From NCBI GenBank assembly GCA_003508835.1, contig PUFA01000106.1, positions 186,001 through 250,000 on the forward strand: a stretch of 64,000 nucleotides of DNA, written 5' to 3'. The DNA comes from Eonycteris spelaea. Lineage: Eukaryota > Chordata > Mammalia > Chiroptera > Pteropodidae. Of the stretch, positions 35,005 to 47,494 are shown one piece after another (position 1 is the first letter of the stretch; every line of letters starts with the position of its first letter). The position numbers and the translations under genes are program-made. The notes under the pieces were generated by a model, which saw nothing but the letters and a program-made list of their open reading frames with translations, was not told the origin of the DNA and searched no databases.

Positions 35005-36730
35005 TTGTTTAGGGAAATACATCTAAATCTTCCCATCACTATTATTTGAACACTGGTATATTAGAGAAATAATTCTTATACTAAGTAATATTTTGTATGA
35101 CTCTAAAGATTACCTAAAATATTTTTTATTTAGGTTTGCTTTTATATTTTTCTTTAAAACATAAGCTTTTCCCATTCTGATGCTAGTAAATATATCATTT
35201 CCTTTTGCTATTTATTGTAAATCATGTTTTCACTACATTTTCTAGATAACAGCTTTTCTAAAATATCAGCCGCACATAGAGTAAGCACTTAAAGTTGGAT
35301 AATTATGGGTAATTTTTGTATAAATACCCTATATATTATTCATACATATATAAGACCTTTTAACCACTATATATATTTAACCTATATATATATTATATAT
35401 ATACACAAACATAAAATTATATACATATTGTTAAATGCCAAGCTTTGTAATCATATGAAAAGCATAGCTCAAGTTTTATAAATAACATAAACAGTATCTG
35501 ATTAATAATACATAAGCATATGCTAACATTGTTAAACTTCACTAACCTATAAAAAATTAGAAAAAGATTATATAGTTAGTCCTAAAGGGCGTCTTTCCAA
35601 TGTAGCTGTTTCTAAGCAGTAAAATAAAAACAAGTTGACAATCTGATATGGCCACGATGAAATGAAAAAGGTCATAGGTACTCTCAGTGAGGTTTTGTTG
35701 GCAGAGACAAAACAAATGTGTAACTTTGCAAGAGGATTGTTTTTGCTACAAGTCTATATATATATATATAAAAGGAAAGGAATATAAATTAAAAGCTATG
35801 AAAAATAGTCCATGTGGTATATTTTCCCCAAAGGGCGACAGTCTTCTTAAGTTCGGATATTCAGATGTGAGCGTTTTGAGAAGGCGAGTGTGTGAGGTCA
35901 GCGGTGCGTTTGCGTGACACAGCGCTGTTATTGGTAACAGAGGTTCTGCTAGGCTTTTGTTGCATCATTGCATACGAGATTTGACTTAACATTCGCTTAG
36001 GTACGGAGGCTTGTCTACGCATATTACCCAGGGGAAGAGCCTGCTTAGAATTGATTTTTAAATGTGTGATGTGTTCATCCTGTACGAGTTCATTGCCAAT
36101 TTTATGAACGGTGAATTTTTCAGTCAATAAAGCTTATAGAAGCAATATACAAAGTTTTAGTTAGGTGAGGATGTCGTTTCAGAAGACAGTCAGTCTGATG
36201 ACCAAGGAAAACATTAAAACAATCGACACTTATTTTTCAGTTTCAGCATTTCAGTCTAGAAATGTTAATGCAAATAAGTTCTCATTAAAACTCAGGACTT
36301 TTAAAATCATTCTGGCCGAAGTAACAGAGCTAAAATGATCAAGATTGGTTTCCTCAATGCCTGACTTCTAAGTGCAAATTTGTTCTCTTCGAGCTGAGAA
36401 AAATATGGAGACATTATTTTTTAAGGACTGTTTTTACAGCAGTTGATAAAATGCTCGCGGTAAAAGACATGAGAGGAAGGCGCAGGGCCTTCCTGTGTAG
36501 CCCGCACACGTGCATCTCCTCCCCACCATCAGCACCCCCCCCCCAGAGCGCGACTCGTCGTAATTGATGTACCTGCACGGACGCGTCATGATCACCCCGT
36601 CTGTAGCTCATGTTAGGGTTCTTTCCTGGCGTTGTACCTTCTGTGAGTTCCAACAAGTGTGTGATGGCGTGTATCCATCGTTATAGTATCATGCTGAGTA
36701 TTTTCATCGCCCTAAAAATCCTCTGTGCTT
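35005..36730. other. AT-rich sequence with (TA)n runs
   Basis: Short TATATA clusters at about 35328-35410 and 35754-35772. A C-run lies at 36534-36544. There is no gene. A short GC-richer part at 36480-36610 has no features. Confidence 0.55.
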
Positions 36731-36734
36731 TGCA

Positions 36735-37555
36735 CATTCACCCCCAACTCCCCACCCTCACCACTGGCAACCGCTGACCTGACTCTCTCTGGTTTTGTCT
36801 CTTCTGGAATGGTTGGCATCGTATCGTATGTAGCCTTTTCAGACTGGCTTCTTTCACTCAGTTGTTCGTGGCTTGATAGTTAGTTCATTGCTTTTTAGAG
36901 CTGAATACTGTTCTGCTGTCTGAATGTGTACCAGTTTGTTACCTCTCTAACTGAAGGGCATCTTGGTTGCTTCCAAATTTAGACAATCATGAAGAAAGCT
37001 GCTGTAAACACCTGTGGGCAGGTTTTTTGTCTGGACATAAGTTTTCAGCTTCTTTGGAAGCTGCAGTTGCTGGATCCATGTAAGAGCATGGTTAGTTTTG
37101 TGAGAAACTCCCAGCTGCCTTCCAAAGTGGCTGCACCATTTTTTATCCCCATGAGCGTAACAATAAATGAATGTGTCCTTTGCTCCCCATCCGTGTCGGC
37201 ATGCGATGTCGTCGGTTTGATTTTGGCGTTCTAATAGTTGTGTCGTGGTACCTCGTTGCTGTTTTGATTGGCATTTCCCCGACAACGTATGGCGTGGAGC
37301 GTTTTATCACGTGCATAGATGCCATCTGTACCTCGTCCTTGGTGGCATGTCCATTGAGGTCTCCGGTCCACTTTTTAATTGGGCAGTTGATTTCTTATTG
37401 TTGAGTTGTAAGGAGTCTTTGTTTTTTTCGATAACAGTCCTTTATCACATGTGTCTTTTGCCCTGTTGTCTCACATCTGCGGCTTATCTTCTCATTCTCT
37501 TGAATGTGTCTTTTACGCAGCAGAATTTTAATTTCAATGAAGTCCAGCCACTCTG
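36735..37555 (-). repeat. old L1 LINE fragment, antisense
   Basis: About 820 bp follows the antisense ORF2-3' region of an old L1M-type element step by step: ACCACTGGCAACCGCTGACC, CTTCTTTCACTCAG, AGGGCATCTTGGTTGCTTCC, GAAAGCTGCTGTAAACACC, CTTCCAAAGTGGCTGCACC, TTTTGATTGGCATTTCCCC, TTTTTAATTGGGCAG, TTGAGTTGTAAGGAGTC and TGAAGTCCAGCC. Multiple stops and indels disrupt ORF2. CpG is enriched in several places where the consensus has TG or CA. It ends at a G-run. Confidence 0.85.
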
Positions 37556-37556
37556 T

Positions 37557-37574
37557 GGGGGGGGGGGGGCGGGG
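37557..37574. repeat. 13-G homopolymer run
   Basis: Thirteen G at 37557-37569, then CGGGG. It sits exactly at the end of the L1 fragment. It is likely unstable in replication and prone to length error in sequencing. Confidence 0.9.
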
Positions 37575-38425
37575 TAAAATTCAGGTTTGCACTGGGAGGA
37601 GGCAGGGGAGAATTGTCAGGGCAATTTGTTTCAGATTCGAGTTCATGTCTCCAGTCCACCCTGGAGTCTAAGGCCTACATGATCACTTCTTATTCTCCTC
37701 CTGTGGCCGGCCTCTGCTCTGTCCGCCCCTCTTCCCAGCAATGGGAGCCGACACCATGGCTCTGCTCACGTCGGGGGCTTATTGTGTCTCGAATTCGCTG
37801 AGCCTTCCGCGTAGCCGCTGTGCTTTGCTTGCGGCATAGAAAATGACGATTTTTATTTTGTTAGTGTTTTTTGTTGTTACCATGGAAGCGAGAGTCTCTC
37901 ACATTCGCTCTACGTCCTAAGGAGAATGCCATTTATCTGCATCCATAATAGACACAACATCACGTTGATTCAATCACGGAAGGGAAGTGCAATAAAACAA
38001 TGGACAGAATTCAATTTATCAAAAGTTTAAAAAGATGAATACATTTAACTCAATGGATAATGCCAAGTGCGAGTGCCTGTTTTTCCATTGCTGTACAAAT
38101 CCTTCACTCTCAATTAATGCAGCTTTAGCATAAGAGTTGATCATTGTTGGGGCAAATTCTTCCTTCTTTTTCTTCTTCAAGAATGTTACGGTTTTTCTTG
38201 GCTTCTTGCGTCTTTCTGAAAAACACCCATTCCTTCAACTTAATTGATGTCAGTTGTATCGTAAGAGGAATTTATGTAATCACATTAATTTATACTGTAG
38301 TACAAAGATTAATAACCTTCTGAAAGCCTGATTATTTTAAAAAGACTTATTATCTCAAATTAATGGATTTTCAGGTAATATGACAAAATGAACAGACACT
38401 TCTTAGTCAAAGATTATGTGTATAG
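37575..38425. other. intergenic sequence, nothing recognised
   Basis: The first 250 bp are GC-richer and could continue an older repeat. The rest is AT-rich. No gene. Confidence 0.5.
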
Positions 38426-38430
38426 TTGAA

Positions 38431-38525
38431 ATATATGTGTGTGTGTATATATATATATATTTATATGTATAAATATTTCATATTTATATTATAAATTATA
38501 TATGTGTATATACATATATATTTCA
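38431..38525. repeat. (TG)n-(TA)n AT-rich microsatellite
   Basis: ATATATGTGTGTGTG leads into TATATATATATATATTTATATG and further TATA-type sequence with some self-complementarity. No function is inferred. Confidence 0.9.
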
Positions 38526-38769
38526 GATAGTCTTTCCATCTCAACATCTTTGGTTATGCACTTACATATAAGAGAGAATTTTTTCTTTCCTCTTTACCAA
38601 TAAGAACTCTTCTCCCATTCAGAATCCCGATTACGATTCAGTACTCCATGATTCCTCCTTTTATCCACTCGTCTACACATATCTATCATTTCTATGAACA
38701 TTTATTGACTTTTAATTATATAATTTTGTTACATATGCCATCTCGTTCTATAACTCTGACATATCTTGA

Positions 38770-39290
38770 ATCTTGTATTAGGAAATTGTCAGGTGCAAGT
38801 AATAGAAGTCCATCTGAGAATAACCAAACCGTAGAAAGACAGGCGTGGGGTGTATTTCAGTAACATAAGCTGGAGTCTGGACTTCAAACAGCATTAACAC
38901 TCTGTCTTAATTTTTCTCTCCAGCGCTCTCTGCGTATCCACCGCCATCACTAGTCTAGACTTCTATTTTTGTATTTCTGACCCAGGTACCTATACGCAGT
39001 GGGGAACTTGTCTGGGTTTATATCTTAACAGCTATAATCCCGGAGGAAAGAGCTGTTTCAACTGCAACATATAAATTCAAGGAAGGAAGGACTCTGATAT
39101 TTCTAGTTTGGGTCCCATCTCCACCTCTTGGACCCTATGACCAAGGGGGCATAACACTGTCATTAGCTCAGCGTCAGATGCGCTCCTCTCTTTGGCTGGA
39201 GAACGAGATAGGCTGGTGCTGAATACTTGGACTGGCCGGCCATCTTCCCCTACTGGAACCCGCAGGGTTCTGGGAAGTAGGCCCCAAATG
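38770..39290. repeat. old interspersed repeat, same family as 12540-12960
   Basis: TCAGGTGCAAGTAATAGAAG, AGAAAGACAGGCGTGG, ATCCCGGAGGAAAGAGC, TCTAGTTTGGGTCCC and TTGGACCCTATGACC match, in order, a common eutherian repeat ('gcaagtaacagaaac...cccagcggaaagag...cttgggtcacgtgcc...ccaatcactgtggcc'). It has the same direction as the copy at 12.5 kb. I leave the family unnamed. Confidence 0.5.
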
Positions 39291-40495
39291 TGTGGGGGAG
39301 GGGAGTTGGAGGTGAGGATGTTCTGATATCATCCAGAAAAGATGAACTCTGGGCATGATGATGTAAAAATATTGAATTGAAACAATTTATTTCAGTCAGT
39401 GACAGAGAAGAGGAAAATACATTTATATTGGTGGTTGATCGAATTACTTTTCTTTCCTCTGTCTCCCCAAATCTTGGGCCTAACTCCAGGCACAAGTTTC
39501 TGCCCCTCCCTTTTAATCCTGGCGATCTGTGGGATTCCAGCCTCCCCTTGCACCCACCCCACTCTGCGTATTTGTCTTTGTACAGCCACAAAGTAGAAAA
39601 TGTGGTCATTCCTTTGAAATCACAGAATAATGGAATGTTTATTTCCTTAATCAGCCCTTATAAATATGTCTAGGCTATCTCAGTTAGGTTCTAGATTCTA
39701 AGAGATTTTTCTACCCGAAAGTGACATCCCTTCTACTCTCTTTAAATCTATGTAGTACTGACCATGCCTCTGAACACACACTCTGTTTAGCTAATGTTTG
39801 TGGCTAGTGGAAAGACTCAGAAAGGGGGCTTCTAGAGCTTCCGGCAGGACAGATCTTGTAGTTCATGAAGAAGGTGTAATGTCTGCTAAATATGCATTCT
39901 TACATGTCCTGTTATAGACGTCAGGTCTTTACCATCTTCCTTGATGTCTGGAAAGATGAAGGTTAATGTCAGAGTCCTGAGCCCTCAACAGACAGGTGAC
40001 TCTATGCTGCTAGAAGTGTATAATCCATGGGGAGGAAAGAATGGGTACTCTGCTCGCTCCTGCAAAGGTATCTTCAAGATAATCAGGGGGCCAGAAACAC
40101 CATTCAGGCTGGAATGGTTTAGATCCTCTTATCTTAAATTCTTTGGATAAAATGGCAGGGTATAATTATATGTTATACCCACTGGGCCTGCATTCATGAA
40201 TTCAACCTATTGAAATAGTCAAAAAGAAAAAAAATTCTTCATACAGTTAATGGGATCGATGTAGAGCTTCGAAGGTTTTATTTGTTCTGAAGTGAAACAT
40301 TTGATGTTAGGAATGCTACTGTGAATTCAATTAAGGTCAGAATTGAAGATCTTTTTGTTCTATTGCTGTTTCAAAATACTATATTTTTATGAGACTCAGC
40401 ATCATGGTAGAACAATGTAATTCCTAAATTAGAACCTATGGACCAGAAATATACTTGGAGTTAATTGTCATGCAGCGTAATTCATAATTGCACCT
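39291..40495. other. intergenic sequence, nothing recognised
   Basis: AT-rich, with short open frames on both strands at 39250-39670 that have no family resemblance. Nothing else is called. Confidence 0.5.
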
Positions 40496-40498
40496 GTG

Positions 40499-40835
40499 TT
40501 CGTCTCCTGTTCTCGCTGTAACATGTTACCACAAACACTAGCTTAAAACAACGCACGTTTATGTTCATACAGTTCAGCAGGTCAGATGGCTCACACAGCC
40601 TCACTGGGCGGAATCAAGGGCACCAGGGCTGGGTTCCTTTCCAGCTTCTTGAGGCCGCTGACACGCTTGGCTTTTGTCCCTCTTCATCCATCAGTGATGC
40701 AGAATCTCCTTGACCCTGCTTCTGTCACCACCTCTCTGACCACAGCCAGACAAGTTTATACACTTTTGGGACCCATGACTTTCTACGGAATCAGAATCCA
40801 GGATTATCTCCTCATTTCAGGGTCCTGAACTTAAT
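40499..40835 (-). mobile_element. MLT1-like LTR, antisense
   Basis: CTGTAACATGTTACCACAAAC, CTAGCTTAAAACAACGCACG, AGTTCAGCAGGTCAGATGG, CTGGGTTCCTTTCCAGC, TTGAGGCCGC and CCAGGATTATCTCC follow the frequent antisense motif 'ctgtaacaaattaccacaaacttagtggcttaaaacaac...ggctggttcctttctggagg...ataatccaggataatctcc'. Assignment to MLT1/MaLR is from memory and could be another family of the same structure. Confidence 0.55.
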
Positions 40836-40839
40836 CCAA

Positions 40840-41290
40840 TCAGAAAAATTCTTTTGTGCTAAACCATGATATCCTACCAACCCAAAGAAAAGCTTCCGTA
40901 AAGACTTACAAAGAAAAGTTGAAGGGCTAGAAGAACATATCAAAGAAAAGACTTTCTTGAAGGAGTCTGAGCTGATAACCGAAGGATGAGTAGAAGACAG
41001 ATAAGCTGAGATGGTGGAGCATGTGCTGTGGACCATGATGCTTTCAAGAAGCTGGAAGGCTGGAGTAGAGGAGGTGTAACGAATAAGCATCTAACGCCAA
41101 CAGAAGAAGCAGGGACCTGGTCAGGCAGGCTTTTAAGATTCTTTATTATTATTTTTTTAAAATCTTAAGCGCAGCGAGAAGTCATTTAAGGATTTTAAGC
41201 TCAGGAAAAGTGTAATCAAATCTGGGTTTTTGTAAGGTGGCTCTGACTTCACTGTGGAAAATGGGTGGGAAGGGGCAAAGTGGAGACAAG
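40840..41290 (-). repeat. L2 LINE fragment, antisense
   Basis: TGAAGGAGTCTGAGCTGATAACC and GAAGGATGAGTAGAAGACAG match antisense L2 ('tgacatctgagctgagacctgaaggatgagtaggag'). TTTTAAGCTCAGGAAAAGTG, GGTGGCTCTGAC and GTGGAAAATGGGTGGG match the next segments. A T/A-rich insertion at 41139-41160 interrupts it. Confidence 0.6.
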
Positions 41291-41429
41291 TCACTCAAAA
41301 CAGTGGGTGCTAGATGCTTCGGGCTTGTGGTCTCCTCTTAGAGATCTCAAGATCACCTTGATAAATTCCAGGCTTCTCACACAACCCGGTGTTTCTTTAG
41401 CATCCTTCATGAGAGTAAATAACCATCTA

Positions 41430-41850
41430 GTTCTATAAGCCGAAACCTGGCATCCCCCACGACCTTCCCTCGCCTCACTTCCCAACATCCTGTCCCATCA
41501 GTTTGCCTCCTAAATAGCTCTCGAAGCTGCACCCATCTTTGCATCTCCACTGCCGGCGCTGTCGTAAAGACTACTCACATTTCTTGCCTAAAATCTTGAA
41601 ATAGCCTTTGAACTGATCTGCCACATAGGTTATTATCCTCTCTATAAACTATAATGCCACTGGCATAATTTGTCAAGAGCACAAGTTTTATTCAAGTCCT
41701 ACGACATTCCCCACTCTCCCTGTTCCCATTTGCACAACACACACACACGTGTATAGACACACATTTGCACACTTAGAAACCATGGGCGTGCAGAGTGGCC
41801 CCTTACGATAAGGCCTTTTCACATACATGCCAGTTTCCTAGTCTCTGCCT
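41430..41850 (+). repeat. L2 LINE fragment, sense
   Basis: ACATCCTGTCCCATCAG, CTCCTAAATAGCTCTCG, TGCATCTCCACTGCCGG and TTGAAATAGCCTTTGAACTG track the L2 sense segment 'tccatcagcaaatcctgtcggctctacc...atctctccatctccactgcc...tgcaatagcctcctaactgg'. It faces away from the antisense L2 copy just to its left. CpGs are present where the consensus lacks them. Confidence 0.6.
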
Positions 41851-43284
41851 AGACCCGTTGTTCTCTGTGCCTGGTGATTCGAATTCTCTCTCGTCTCACA
41901 GATGAAAGAGTATTCCTCGGGGAAGCATTGTCTAACACCTCCGTCTCCCTGCTGTGGGCCTATGAAACGCACTGTGAGCACCTGGACCCGAATCCAGGTG
42001 ATTTTCGAGCCCCTGCTTTTAATCAGTAAGATACCTGCCATTCTCCAACTCGTTTCCTCACCCAACATCTATCGTTCAAGAAAGCCACACTGCTGACTGT
42101 GTAGTTTTCCATGTTATTTTCAGCAAGAACACAAACCTAAAGAGCAAACACCTGACTAAGTTATATGTCTGAAGGAGTTTTCTCTGAAAGGAATTTAACG
42201 CTTGATAGTTTTTGTTTATATCTCAAGTAGACTCTGAAGAAATGAGAACCCATAAGGATCCCCAAAGTCGTGCTTTAGGGACAGACACGCCAAGTGTATT
42301 CGTTAGCAAGAGCCCCGTCCAGAAGGGGGACAGGTGAACCAGTGACAATGGGAGGCCCTCACGGCCACTTACTTCCTGGGGAAAATCGCAAACTCAGTGG
42401 GTAACTTTGCAAGTCATCTTAGCAAGTAAAAGAAGAAGTAAGACATCTTCTGTTTTGGAGAAAAGAGGTGAGAGTACGAACGAGGCGGCTTAGAGAGGCT
42501 CTTGCTTTTTCACTGTTTGTGCCCCATGCGATGAGAAGGGCTTCCGTCTCCAAGGCTGTCACTCCATCACCCTTCGCAGGACTGAAGTCACTTAATTTTT
42601 TTTCACCTTAACAGCCAAGGATGTTATCACTTACGCTGAGGTCACCGAGAGGGTAATGCTACTCTTAGTGACGCTAATGAAAAGGTACAGTGGTGACATG
42701 AGTTAATTGCATAGTTACCACCCAATTACCAATTTATGCTCTAGCGATGTTAACAGAGAAACGAGGAGCTATCTGTACTGAATCACGCCTGATACAAGGA
42801 CAGTGCTTGGTAGGACGTGACGCTTCCATGAACAGGTTTACTCACATAAATAAAGAGGATTAAGAAAATGTATGCTTTCCCACATTTATTGGTTTAGTGC
42901 TGCTTCAAAATGGACCTAATAACAATGATACTGCTTTTAACTCTTTCCCCCTTAATGATTTGTGTTTCCAATACCTGGTTGCTAGAGTTTTGTTTTTTTT
43001 TTTTTTTAAATTAATGTCCGGCTATAAAAATAGCTGTTCTGCTTTACTCCTGAATACAAGCTCGCATTTGACTCTGTCCTTCGTTAAGTGAAGTACCATA
43101 CAATCACAAGAATTACAGAGCAGAGAAGGAGATGAGGCCACAGTGACTCAGCTACCATAACAGAAAAAATCTTAGTACAAGATTTTTGTTGGATGAATAG
43201 AAACCTCTTTTACTAGTATCTGATTCGTTCTTTACGTCCACTTAATTTTCAGGATCTCCCTGGAAAAACAAAAAGGCCAATATT
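41851..43284. other. intergenic sequence, nothing recognised
   Basis: AT-rich with moderate-GC stretches. A 15-T run lies at about 42994-43008 but has no SINE or LINE body next to it. No gene. Confidence 0.5.
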
Positions 43285-43289
43285 TTTTG

Positions 43290-43400
43290 TACTTTTTGAA
43301 TCAACTTCATTGACATATAATTGACAATAATCTATTTGAAGGGTACAGTTCGACAAAAATACACCAGTTTTCAAACATGGCTTATTTGTGGCTCTGAAGA
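43290..43400 (-). repeat. L1 LINE 3' end fragment, antisense
   Basis: CTTCATTGACATATAATTGAC and AAGGGTACAGTTCGAC, then TTTTCAAACATGGC, resemble the antisense L1M 3' end ('ttattgagatataattgacatac...gtgtacaatttgat'). It is short, and the 3' side decays into unassigned sequence. Confidence 0.5.
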
Positions 43401-44005
43401 GTGGCTCCAGATAAACCCAGCAACTGACCGCTGCTGTAAAGTCATCCACGTATCTCTCAGCTCACGCGTGAGTAATTTTACACGGACACCCAGGAGCCCG
43501 TCATAACTCACCTCTCGCCCTCAGAGATACAGAGTGCATATGAGTGACCTCTGTCAAAAAACCTCATGCCGAACAGTTGTCAGTTATGCCCAACTCTAAC
43601 CGACACGCGTTTGCTGACAGTGAGGCGCAATGAGCAGAGTGAGAAGGATTCTTGGCCTTGTTCTATCAAAAATACGTGTTCAGTACCAGCTGCTCGCTGA
43701 GAGCAGAGCCCCAGTAGTGAGCCGGACGGACGCGGTCCCTAACACGTGCTTCTTCACCTTGTATTAGCTATTTAATACGCTGCACTAAATTAACTCACAC
43801 TTAGACTAACTGGAGCGGATGCTGCTCTCTGAATGCTGACATAGCTATTAACGCTTTCTTTTTTACCTGCATGGTCCCAAAGTACTGTCTTTCCCTGAAT
43901 ATGCCTTGACTGCTGACTCAGGATATCGTCTGCTCTTTAGAGCACGTATGGGAATATCTCCCTTTTCCATTGATGAGAAAAGCAATTTTCCGATTGTTCA
44001 GGAGC

Positions 44006-44019
44006 CGACTAGATGGCCC
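44006..44019 (+). promoter_or_regulatory. weak candidate CTCF site
   Basis: CGACTAGATGGCCC fits the CTCF core at 12 of 14 positions. It shares the CTAGATGGC heart with the stronger site at 49548. Surroundings (43401-44160) are otherwise featureless. Confidence 0.3.
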
Positions 44020-45320
44020 ACTGTGCAGAAAAGTGACCTCTATTACACTTGTCCTTAAACGATTCCATGCTCGGAGTGGCATGGGCTGCAGAGGACATTA
44101 GAGTTAATACTGGTGGAGGTCAGGGTCGGTCAGATCAGGTTCTCAGAGAGGGGTCAGCAACAGCGTGAGCACTGCTGACCCCTCTTGGAAATGCGCATTC
44201 TCGGGTACCACCCCAGACCTGCCTGCCCGGGGAGTCAGGGAGTCGGAGCTCAAAGGGCGAGGCCCCCAGGCCGGTTTAACAATCTTCCAGGTAATTTTAT
44301 GCACAATTTGTCCGAAAAACTCCAGGCTGACTTATGCTCAGGGATAGGCTGCTTAGGACGTAGAGCAGAGCTGATTTCTCGTCCACGCAGGACACTCTCG
44401 TGTGTCGCCAGCTGCTCTCTCTCGGAGGTCCTCGCTGCGGGACCCAGGCTGCGGGGCACCGCTGCCACCGTCCAGAGGGGAAACTATGGAGCGGCAATGA
44501 ACTGCCCGGGCCCAGAAATGCACGGGTTACCTCTGCTTCCTCTGCCAGCCAGGACGACGTCCTCACTGCCACGCGCCGAGTGAGCTAGTAGTTAGGAACT
44601 ATTTTAGTAAGTCTCCTAAATTTTCTATTCCCGTTCACTTCTACATGTAAATCAGTTTTAAAAAATCATCTTTTTTTCTTGAATCATCTTGCCACATATA
44701 GCCAAGAGCAAAGTGTTGTTTGTAACATCTGCTTTCTGAAATGTTTTTCCTGGTGCTCAGTAAGTGTAGCTCGGTGTGCGATCTGACTGCCAAGCGACTA
44801 TAACCAACAGCTTACCAAACGCTTCCCTGACGCCCTTCACTGGGGACATGTTTCTCTCTGCTGTCTGCGCCCGGCCCTGGGGACTGTAACCTGCTAAGCA
44901 CTGTCTCTCCCATTGCTCTGATCCCAAGGGGCCCAGAAATGCAAGACCCTCCAGGTGCTCCAACTACATCCTCGGTATGGACTGTGAGCACCCGCTGGCT
45001 TCAGCAGGGCCTTGGGGGAGCAGAAGCCTGGGATGCACCTGCCATGATAGCAAGGCAGATGGCGAGAGCCAGCAAAAACGGTGCTCACCTGTGGACCTTG
45101 CAGGCATGTTAAAGCCTTTGAAGCTGAAGGGAAGCCACGAAAAGTTTTAAAATAAGTGGCCATGGGGATGCTTGTCTGTTTTGAAAGCTGTCTCAGAGCA
45201 GGGCTCTGTGACCTGGGGCATAAATGCTCAGCCGTTCCCGGGTGGCTTGCGGGTGTCCAGAGTCACTCTGACGTCACGTACACAGCTCTGTGTTGCAGTG
45301 CAGTTGCTTGTCTCTTCACC
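44020..45320. other. intergenic sequence with a small GC-rich stretch
   Basis: 44390-44580 is GC-rich with several CpGs. Open frames of up to 132 codons cross it on both strands, with no domain. Nothing else is recognisable. Confidence 0.45.
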
Positions 45321-45324
45321 ATAT

Positions 45325-45690
45325 GCCAGTCTGCTCGGGGCGCTGTGACAGAGCGCCACAGACCGAGTGGCTTCAGGACCAGAAAATGACCTCACAGTTC
45401 CGGAGGCTGGAAGTCACGATCGAGGTGTCGGCAAACTTCGTTTCCGGCGAGAGCTCCCTTCCTCGCTGGCCAGACGACCAAATTCTTGCTCTGTTCTCAT
45501 CAACAAATGCCGTGTCTCATCCCATAAGGACCTTCACCCTTTGGGGTCAGGGCCCCACCCTTCCGACCTCCTTTAATCTTATTTGCTGCACCCTTGGAGG
45601 TCCCATCTCCAAATGCCGTCACCCAGGGGGTTCGGGCTTCAATATGTGAATTTCGATGGGGCACAAATAGCCGCTAAGAGACCCCATTTT
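45325..45690 (-). mobile_element. MaLR-type LTR (MST/MLT1-like), antisense
   Basis: CCAGTCTGCTCGGGGCGC, GCGCCACAGACCGAGTGGC, CAGTTCCGGAGGCTGGAAG, CATAAGGACC, CTCCAAATGCCGTCACC and CAATATGTGAATTTCGATGG follow antisense MaLR LTRs ('agtctgttttgtgctgctataacaaaataccacagactgggtggc...ttctggaggctgggaag...caacatatgaatttggg'). It is a solo LTR. Many consensus TG/CA positions are CG here. Confidence 0.7.
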
Positions 45691-45949
45691 GATCAGATTT
45701 TCAAAGTGATTCAAACCCAAGAGAATTGAACAATCCTGGATGTGAAGAACTAATTAAGGATCGGAGCCAGGGAATTAGAAAGTTAAGGGGGTGCTTAGAA
45801 TGGACAGACTTTTCTCTTTTAAGTATTAGTAAAGAATACGCCGACAGGTTAAATAGGGTTAAATACACGCGATTAGGGAGTTACAGCTGTCGCCCACCCA
45901 ACACCTATTCTCCCACCCTTTCTTAATGTAATAGATTGGGAAGAAATGG

Positions 45950-46395
45950 CCATAAGTTCCTCCCATCCTTATAAGCATCGTAACTGCGACACCCTCCATT
46001 GGGAAGTAAAATCTCTCTCCCCACCCCTTGAATCTTGGCTTGGCCACGTGAATGTTCTGACTGAGGCGACATTGACAAACGTCAGACAAACAGATGCTTA
46101 GAAAGAGCTAGTGCATTGAGGCTTGCCTTCTCGTGCTTCTGGAAGCCCGAGACCGCCATGGGAAGAAGCCCTAGCTTCTGGAGGATGAGAAGTACGTGGG
46201 AAGAGAGGGAAGCCAGCCATCTCAGCTGAGGTCCCAGACGTGAGCATGACGTCATTGCACATCATCCAGCCTCAGCCACGTCATTTCAAGAACTACCCCC
46301 AAGACCTGCGAGACAGAATAATTGTTGTCTTAAACCACTGAGTTTTGAGGCAGCTTGTTATACAGCAAAATCCAATTTACTAATATGTTCTTATT
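45950..46395 (+). mobile_element. MLT1-type LTR (MLT1J/K-like), sense
   Basis: CTTGGCTTGGCCACGTG, CTTCTCGTGCTTCTGGAAGC, TCTGGAGGATGAGAAGTACG, CATCTCAGCTGAGGTCCC and TCCAGCCTCAGCC, with the 3' end TTGTTGTCTTAAACCACTGAG then GAGGCAGCTTGTTATACAGC, follow an MLT1J/K-like LTR ('gttgttttaagccactaagttttggggtggtttgttacgcagc'). No internal region is attached. Confidence 0.65.
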
Positions 46396-46439
46396 AATAA
46401 GACCCCAAATATACCTGGCTACCTAAGATGCCTTCCTCT

Positions 46440-46790
46440 TATACGTAGTTGTAAACGGGATCTTTCTGATCCAGTTCTGGCCGACGCAGCATGAACATGA
46501 ATTGCTGATTGGCGTTGGAGAGTGATGGAGTCCAAAGGGAGGTGATGTGACCGTTGGCACGATCCTTCGGCCCTTTGCTCTCCGTTCCCATTCCTGCCTG
46601 GAATGCAGGCAAAATAAAGGGAGCATCCTGTGACCGGGATGAGAAGCCCACACAAAGGGTGCGGGACAGAGGCAGAAAGAGCTTGAACCCTGACGGCACT
46701 GCTTAGCTGCCCTACTGGGGCGGGAACTACTTCCCTCCAGACTTTTTGTCATGTGAGAAAAATAAGACCCTTTCTTTAACCCACGGGAGC
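46440..46790 (+). mobile_element. MLT1-like LTR, sense
   Basis: The 3' part, GGGGCGGGAACTACTTCCC and CAGACTTTTTGTCATGTGAG, then AAAATAAGACCC and TTTAACCCACGGG, matches old MLT1-type LTR ends ('actgcctacctccagacttcttgttatgtgagataataaa...tttaagccac'). The 5' part (GAAGCCCACACAAAGGG and others) is weaker. It may be a second solo LTR in tandem with the one before it. Confidence 0.5.
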
Positions 46791-47494
46791 AGATGAACTG
46801 AAATACTCAGGGTAATGGAAAAAGTGGAGTTGCTGACGGCTCCTGTGTTGCTGGTTTAGGCGCCTGGTGAATCATGGTGCTAGTAATTAATCTAAAAAGA
46901 AGAGGAAGGAGGCAGCTAACAGGTGGATGTCAGAAATATTGAACTTGAAGTGCATGTGAAGAGAGGCGCTGTTTGGAAGGTGGCCGGCACGCCAAGCTCC
47001 TGCAGTTCTGATACTTAAGAGAAGGGTCTGGTCTGAATATAATTTAAGGAAGCAACAGCCAGTGCTGTGTGGGGAACGTTGTTCGTGTTCCCAGGATCAC
47101 CCACGAAGAGCACACGGAGCGAGAAGGAAACTGTCTAAGAGGAAATGCGTAGAGAGTATCAGTCCTTACAGGATGGTGAGAGCAAAGTGGTGAGAAATCC
47201 GGATCAAGTACCATTTAAGAGGGTTAGACATTGACTTAATTAATACAAGGACCGGACCTGGGCTCATTGGATCGCCAACCAGGAAGCCACTGAGGCCCTT
47301 CCCAAGAGCGGAGTTTGGGGAGGAAACAAGGAAAGCTTGGGGTAGGCAGAGGTGGGAAGGGGCATTGCCACAGAGACTGGGAATTGCCTCGGCTCTTGAC
47401 TCTTGGCTGCAAAGGACAAAAAATAGGGTAACACCAGAAGGAGATGGGGTAGGGAGAACAAATTCAGTTGCTTTAAAATATATATATATATTTT

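Noticed and set aside
36947..37577. Open frames of 77-112 codons at 37 kb
   Set aside because: They lie inside the antisense L1 fragment and do not correspond to an intact ORF2 frame.
42990..43010. 15-T run considered as the tail of an antisense SINE
   Set aside because: No SINE body, A/B box or target-site duplication on either side.
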